Source of the DNA: Variovorax sp. 770b2
Lineage (GTDB): Bacteria > Pseudomonadota > Gammaproteobacteria > Burkholderiales > Burkholderiaceae_C
Reading direction: 5' to 3'
Assembly: GCF_900115685.1 (NCBI RefSeq)
Contig: NZ_FOXJ01000001.1
Span: 1,583,796 to 1,647,795 of the forward strand
Length of the DNA: 64,000 bases
In this document: in pieces, positions 60,522 through 64,000 of the stretch
Position numbering within the stretch: position 1 is the stretch's first letter
How the letters are laid out: every line of letters starts with the position of its first letter
The notes under the pieces: model-generated
The model's database searches: none
The model's input: the letters and a program-made list of their open reading frames with translations, nothing else
What the model was told of the DNA's origin: nothing
Program-made: the position numbers and the translations under genes

Positions 60522-61286
60522 ATGCAGCGTTTCACAGACCGCGTCGTGATCGTCACCGGTGCCGGCTCCGGCATTGGCGAGGCCACCGCGCGCCGTTTTT
60601 CGCAGGAGGGCGCTAGCGTGGTGCTTGCCGGCAACACCAAGGCCAAGCTGGACCGCGTCGCGCGCGACCTGCCGCCCGAGCGCACCCTGGTCAAGGTGAC
60701 CGACGTGTCGAAGTACAAGCAGGTGCAGGCGCTGGTGGCCGCCACCATCCGGCGCTTCGGCGCGCTGCACGTGCTGTTCAACAACGCGGGCATCGCAGTC
60801 GAAGGCACGGTCACCGAGGCGCCGCTCGATGGCTGGGACAAGATCATGGCGACCAACGTCGGTGGCGTGTTCCACGGCTGCCGCGCCGCCATGCCGCACC
60901 TGATCGAGAGCGGCGGATGCATCGTCAACACGGGATCGGTGTCGGGTCTCGGCGGCGACTGGGGCATGGGTTTCTACAACGCGTCCAAGGGCGCGATCGT
61001 GAATTTCACGAAGGCCCTCGCGCTCGACCATGGCCGCGACGGCGTGCGCGTGAACGCCGTCTGCCCGAGCCTCACCTTCACGCCGATGACCGAGGACATG
61101 AAGGGCGACCGCAAGCTCATGGCCAGGTTCAAGGAGCGCATTCCGCTCGGCCGCGGCGCGCAGCCCGAGGAGATTGCCGCCGTGGTCGCCTTTCTCGCGA
61201 GCGACGACGCGAGCTTCGTCAACGGCGTGGCCCTGCCGGTCGATGGCGGCCTCATGGCCTCCAACGGCCAGCCCGACATGGCGTAG
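60522..61286 (+). CDS. Short-chain dehydrogenase/reductase
   Basis: A 254-residue classical SDR. RVVIVTGAGSGIGEATARRF, LFNNAGIAVEGTVTE, IVNTGSVSGLGGDWGMGFYN with Ser, the YNASKGAIVNFTKALALDH Tyr-Lys motif and the closing ASFVNGVALPVDGGLMASNG are all typical of 3-ketoacyl reductase-like or alcohol SDRs. AAGGAG lies 7-8 nt before the ATG at 60522. It ends 28 bp from the stop of the convergent molybdenum subunit gene. The substrate is not evident. Confidence 0.95.
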   Translation: MQRFTDRVVIVTGAGSGIGEATARRFSQEGASVVLAGNTKAKLDRVARDLPPERTLVKVTDVSKYKQVQALVAATIRRFGALHVLFNNAGIAVEGTVTEAPLDGWDKIMATNVGGVFHGCRAAMPHLIESGGCIVNTGSVSGLGGDWGMGFYNASKGAIVNFTKALALDHGRDGVRVNAVCPSLTFTPMTEDMKGDRKLMARFKERIPLGRGAQPEEIAAVVAFLASDDASFVNGVALPVDGGLMASNGQPDMA

Positions 61287-61314
61287 CGCGCAGGACCTGA
61301 AAGAAAAGGGGCCT

Positions 61315-63552
61315 TCAGGCCTGCCGCGCCTGCAGCCCCAGCACCTTGTCGAGCGTCAACGGGTAGTCGCGGATGCGCACGCCGGTGGCGTTGTAGACCG
61401 CATTGGCCACCGCAGCGCCCGCGCCGCAGATGCCGAGCTCGCCCACGCCCTTGATCTTCAGCGGATTGGTCTTGTCGTCCACCTCGTCCAGAAACACCGC
61501 TTCGACGGCCGGGATGTCCGCGTGCGCGGGCACGTGGTATTCGGCCAGGTCGTGGTTCACGAAGGCGCCGTGGCGCGCATCGACCACGGCGTCCTCGAAG
61601 AGCGCCGAGCCCACGCCCCAGATCATCGCGCCCGTGGCCTGGCTGGTGGCCGTCTTCATGTTCAGGATGCGGCCCGCGGCGAACACGCCGAGCATGCGGC
61701 GCAGGCGGATCTCGCCGGTGTCCATGTCGACCGCCACCTCGGCAAAGTGCGCGCCGTAGGCCTGCTGCGAGAACTTCTTGGCCATGTCGCCTTTCTTGAT
61801 CTGCCCGTCGGCGCGCAGGCCGATGGTGCCGGCCAGCGCGCCCAGCGTTTCGGAGCGCGCGCCGGCGCTGGCGCGGCCGTCGGCGAACACCACCTCGTCG
61901 GCCCTGGCGCCGAGCCGGCGCGCGATCTGCCCGCGCAGCTGGGTGCAGGCGTCGAACAGGGCCGATCCCGCACTTGCCGCGCCCCACGAGCCGCCCGATC
62001 CGGGCGTTTCGGGGAAGTCGCTGTCGCCGAGTTCCATGCGCACGTTCTGCACCGGCAGGCCGAGCATCTCGGCCGCGATCTGCGTGAGCACCGTGTAGCT
62101 GCCCGTGCCGATGTCGGTCATGGCCATGCGCGCCGTGAGCACGCCCTGCCGGTCGAGCGACACGCTGCACTTCGCGTCCATCAGGAGGTTGCTGCGCGTG
62201 GCGGCGGCAAAGCCGATGCCGATGAGCCACCGGTCTTCGCGCACCGCACCCGGCACCGCGTTGCGCCGGCTCCAGCCGAAGCGCTCGGCGCCTTCCTTCA
62301 TGCAGCGCACCAGCTGCCGGGTCGAGAAGGGAATGTTCTTCTCGGGGTCCATGGCCGGTTCGTTGCGCAGCCGCAGCTCGATCGGGTCCAGCTTCAGTTT
62401 CTCGGCCAGCTCGTCCATCGCCTGCTCCAGTGCCAGCATGCCGACCGCTTCGCCGGGCGCGCGCGTGGAGTCCGAGATCGGCAGGTCGAGCTTGACCACG
62501 CGGTGGGTGGTGAGGCGGTTCGGCGCGGCGTAGAGCGAACGCGTCTGGGTGCTGGCGGTTTCGTAGAAATCGTCGAAGCGCGCGCTGTGCGAGAGCGAAT
62601 CGTGGCCGATGGCGGTGAGCTTGCCGTCCGGCGTGGCGCCCAGCCGCAGGCGCTGGACCGTCTGGCTGCGGTGCGTGGTGAAGTGGAACATCTGCTGGCG
62701 CGTGAGCGCGGTCTTCACCGGGCGCCCGAGTTGCCGCGCGGCCATGGCCGAGAGCATCACGTCGCCATACACCGGCAGCTTGCCGCCGAAGCCGCCGCCG
62801 ATGTAGCGGCTCACGATGCGCACCTTCGAGGGCGGAATCTGCAGCGTGTTGGCCACCGCGTTCTGCGCGCTCTCCAGCAGCTGCGAGGCGCAGTGCACCG
62901 TGACGCGGTCGCCCGTCCACCAGGCGATGGTGGCGTGCGGCTCCATCTGCGCGTGGATGTGATAGGGCGTCGTGTAGGTCGCATCGACCTGCACCGGCGC
63001 GGCGGCGAAGGCGCCGTCGAAATCGCCGATGCGGCTGTCGGCCTTCTGCATCTCGTCGTCCTTGGGCTTCTCGGCCTTGCCGCGCGCGGCGGCCATGTCG
63101 TACTCGCCGGGCTCGGCGTCGTAGCGGATGCGGATCAACTGCGCGGCCGCGCGCGCGATCTCGAAGCTCTCGGCCACCACGAAGGCCACGGCCTCGCCGT
63201 AGTAGCGCACGCGGTTGCTCGCCAGTTGCGGCGTGGAGCGCGCAAAGCGGTCCTTGGCATCGATGGGGCCCCAGGGCGCTTGTTTGGGCACGTTGCGGTG
63301 CGTCATCACCAGCAGCACGCCGGGCGCCTTCTCGGCGGCCGATGCGTCGATGTCGGCGACCGTGCCCTTGGGAATCGTGGCCTCGACGATGAAACCGTAG
63401 GCCGGCTTGCCCGGCGCCTCCTGCACCTCGTAGGCGTAGGGCGCGTTGCCGGTCACCTTGAGGCGGCCGTCGACGCGGTCGATGGGCTTGCCGATGAGGC
63501 CGCTGCGGTTCTCGTCGATCGGATTGCGGCCGGAGGGTGCTGTCATTTCCAT
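61315..63552 (-). CDS. paoC: Xanthine dehydrogenase family molybdopterin-binding subunit (PaoC-like)
   Basis: A 745-residue large subunit of a three-subunit molybdenum hydroxylase. GLIGKPIDRVDGRLKVTGNA is the typical PaoC/YagR-type N-terminus. IGGGFGGKLPVYGDVMLSAM (molybdopterin loop), STRAPGEAVGMLALEQAMDE, GSGGSWGAASAGSALFDACT and the catalytic Glu about 705 in GVGELGICGAGAAVANAVYN are present. Such enzymes oxidise aldehydes or N-heterocycles. In E. coli PaoABC is a periplasmic aldehyde oxidoreductase whose Tat signal is on the iron-sulfur subunit, which lies outside this window. It starts 13 nt after the FAD subunit gene. The ATG at 63552 is the start. Confidence 0.95.
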   Translation of the reverse strand: MEMTAPSGRNPIDENRSGLIGKPIDRVDGRLKVTGNAPYAYEVQEAPGKPAYGFIVEATIPKGTVADIDASAAEKAPGVLLVMTHRNVPKQAPWGPIDAKDRFARSTPQLASNRVRYYGEAVAFVVAESFEIARAAAQLIRIRYDAEPGEYDMAAARGKAEKPKDDEMQKADSRIGDFDGAFAAAPVQVDATYTTPYHIHAQMEPHATIAWWTGDRVTVHCASQLLESAQNAVANTLQIPPSKVRIVSRYIGGGFGGKLPVYGDVMLSAMAARQLGRPVKTALTRQQMFHFTTHRSQTVQRLRLGATPDGKLTAIGHDSLSHSARFDDFYETASTQTRSLYAAPNRLTTHRVVKLDLPISDSTRAPGEAVGMLALEQAMDELAEKLKLDPIELRLRNEPAMDPEKNIPFSTRQLVRCMKEGAERFGWSRRNAVPGAVREDRWLIGIGFAAATRSNLLMDAKCSVSLDRQGVLTARMAMTDIGTGSYTVLTQIAAEMLGLPVQNVRMELGDSDFPETPGSGGSWGAASAGSALFDACTQLRGQIARRLGARADEVVFADGRASAGARSETLGALAGTIGLRADGQIKKGDMAKKFSQQAYGAHFAEVAVDMDTGEIRLRRMLGVFAAGRILNMKTATSQATGAMIWGVGSALFEDAVVDARHGAFVNHDLAEYHVPAHADIPAVEAVFLDEVDDKTNPLKIKGVGELGICGAGAAVANAVYNATGVRIRDYPLTLDKVLGLQARQA

Positions 63553-63565
63553 GGCGTTTCTCTCC

Positions 63566-64000
63566 TCAGGCGGCCCGGGCGGCCTCGTTGATGGTGGCCT
63601 GCAGCGTGCGGCGCAGCAGCGGGAGCTTGAAGTCGTTGTGGCCGAAGCCGCGTGCGCCCGCCAGCACGGTGTCGGCCGCGGCGTTGACGGTGGCCTCGTC
63701 GAGCACGGTGCCCGCGAGGCGGGTCTCGGCCGCTTCCACGCGCCACGGCTTGTGCGCGAGGCCGCCGAACGCCATGCGCGCCGAGCGGATGCGCCCGCCG
63801 CTCGCATCCACGATGGCCGCCACCGACACCAGCGCGAAGGCATAGGAGGCGCGGTCGCGCACCTTGCGGTACACGTGGCGGCCGGGCAGGGGCGGCGGCA
63901 GCGTCACGCCGGTGATCATTTCGCCGGGCTGCAGGTTGGTCTCGACGTGCGGCGTGTTGCCGGGCAGGCGGTGGAAATCGGCGATGGGAATCACGCGGCG
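63566..64000 (-). CDS. paoB: Xanthine dehydrogenase family FAD-binding subunit (PaoB-like), C-terminal part
   Basis: The right edge cuts this gene, so only its last 144 or so codons are seen. IPIADFHRLPGNTPHVETNL, LQPGEMITGVTLPPPLPGRH, YRKVRDRASYAFALVSVAAI and RIRSARMAFGGLAHKPWRVE match the C-terminal FAD and CO-dehydrogenase flavoprotein regions of PaoB/YagS proteins. It passes electrons from the molybdenum subunit to iron-sulfur clusters via FAD. An in-frame ATG at 63994 is internal, not the start. The molybdenum subunit gene follows with a 13-nt gap; the iron-sulfur subunit gene is expected further upstream. Confidence 0.93.
   Translation of the reverse strand, partial: RRVIPIADFHRLPGNTPHVETNLQPGEMITGVTLPPPLPGRHVYRKVRDRASYAFALVSVAAIVDASGGRIRSARMAFGGLAHKPWRVEAAETRLAGTVLDEATVNAAADTVLAGARGFGHNDFKLPLLRRTLQATINEAARAA

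Noticed and set aside
1..64000. Search for mobile elements, prophage, integrases, tRNA or rRNA genes
   Set aside because: No transposase, integrase, terminal inverted repeats, attachment-like duplications or RNA gene structures were recognised. Composition looks uniform except for short AT-rich promoter patches.

Overview
The window is GC-rich, with strong G/C third-position bias, and carries typical Burkholderiales gene families: a Bug-type tripartite tricarboxylate receptor, DUF3182, DUF4142, UdgX, a caa3 oxidase operon and many short-chain dehydrogenases. It looks like a chromosomal segment of a Comamonadaceae bacterium, most likely Variovorax or a close relative. This is inferred from gene content and protein style; no marker gene is present. 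I see no rRNA, tRNA, CRISPR array, transposase, integrase or phage gene.

Layout. (1) 1-9 kb: the 5' part of a Gly-rich lipoprotein (DUF6351 type); a gamma-glutamyltransferase-like gene, Bug receptor and GAF-domain gene in one operon facing a LysR regulator; then exonuclease III and small housekeeping or unknown genes. (2) 9-14.4 kb: an XRE-cupin regulator divergent from a four-gene amino-acid operon (M20 deacylase, MHS transporter, PLP dehydratase, ornithine-cyclodeaminase-family protein). An inverted-repeat operator and a probably leaderless promoter lie between them. (3) 14.5-15.8 kb: a TetR regulator and an NAD(P)H:quinone reductase sharing an operator. (4) 15.9-31.2 kb: a type I secretion locus. 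A 2323-residue heme peroxidase with RTX repeats is followed by its ABC exporter and adaptor; TolC and a LuxR-type response regulator diverge from it, and an OmpR-type two-component system converges on it. (5) 31.5-39.9 kb: a caa3-type oxidase operon with CtaG and a tri-heme cytochrome c, divergent from a YdeP/FdhF-type molybdenum oxidoreductase. (6) 39.9-61.3 kb: an apparent stress island with DUF4142, short-chain dehydrogenases, a zinc alcohol dehydrogenase, UdgX, a CheB-CheR-PAS-kinase-receiver hybrid, DUF72, a large catalase, DUF3182 with a hydrolase, an isochorismatase-like protein, DUF421 and several tiny unrecognised proteins. (7) 61.3-64 kb: the molybdenum and FAD subunits of a xanthine-dehydrogenase-family aldehyde oxidoreductase, running off the right edge.

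Most notable points. The stress island repeats a short upstream element, best form GCTCCTACA, in gene orientation, usually 60-105 bp before the start codon; it could be the signature of one stress regulon, possibly RpoS. The argE-like operon pairs a PLP dehydratase with an imine-reductase-type enzyme through an ATGA overlap, the logic of EutBC and BhcBD, and may be an undescribed amino-acid salvage route. The RTX peroxidase locus has a 12-bp perfect hairpin between substrate and exporter genes and tandem CTTAAGG repeats in its promoter region.

Limits: names rest on reading motifs and family resemblance by eye; no database search, structure prediction or expression data was available.
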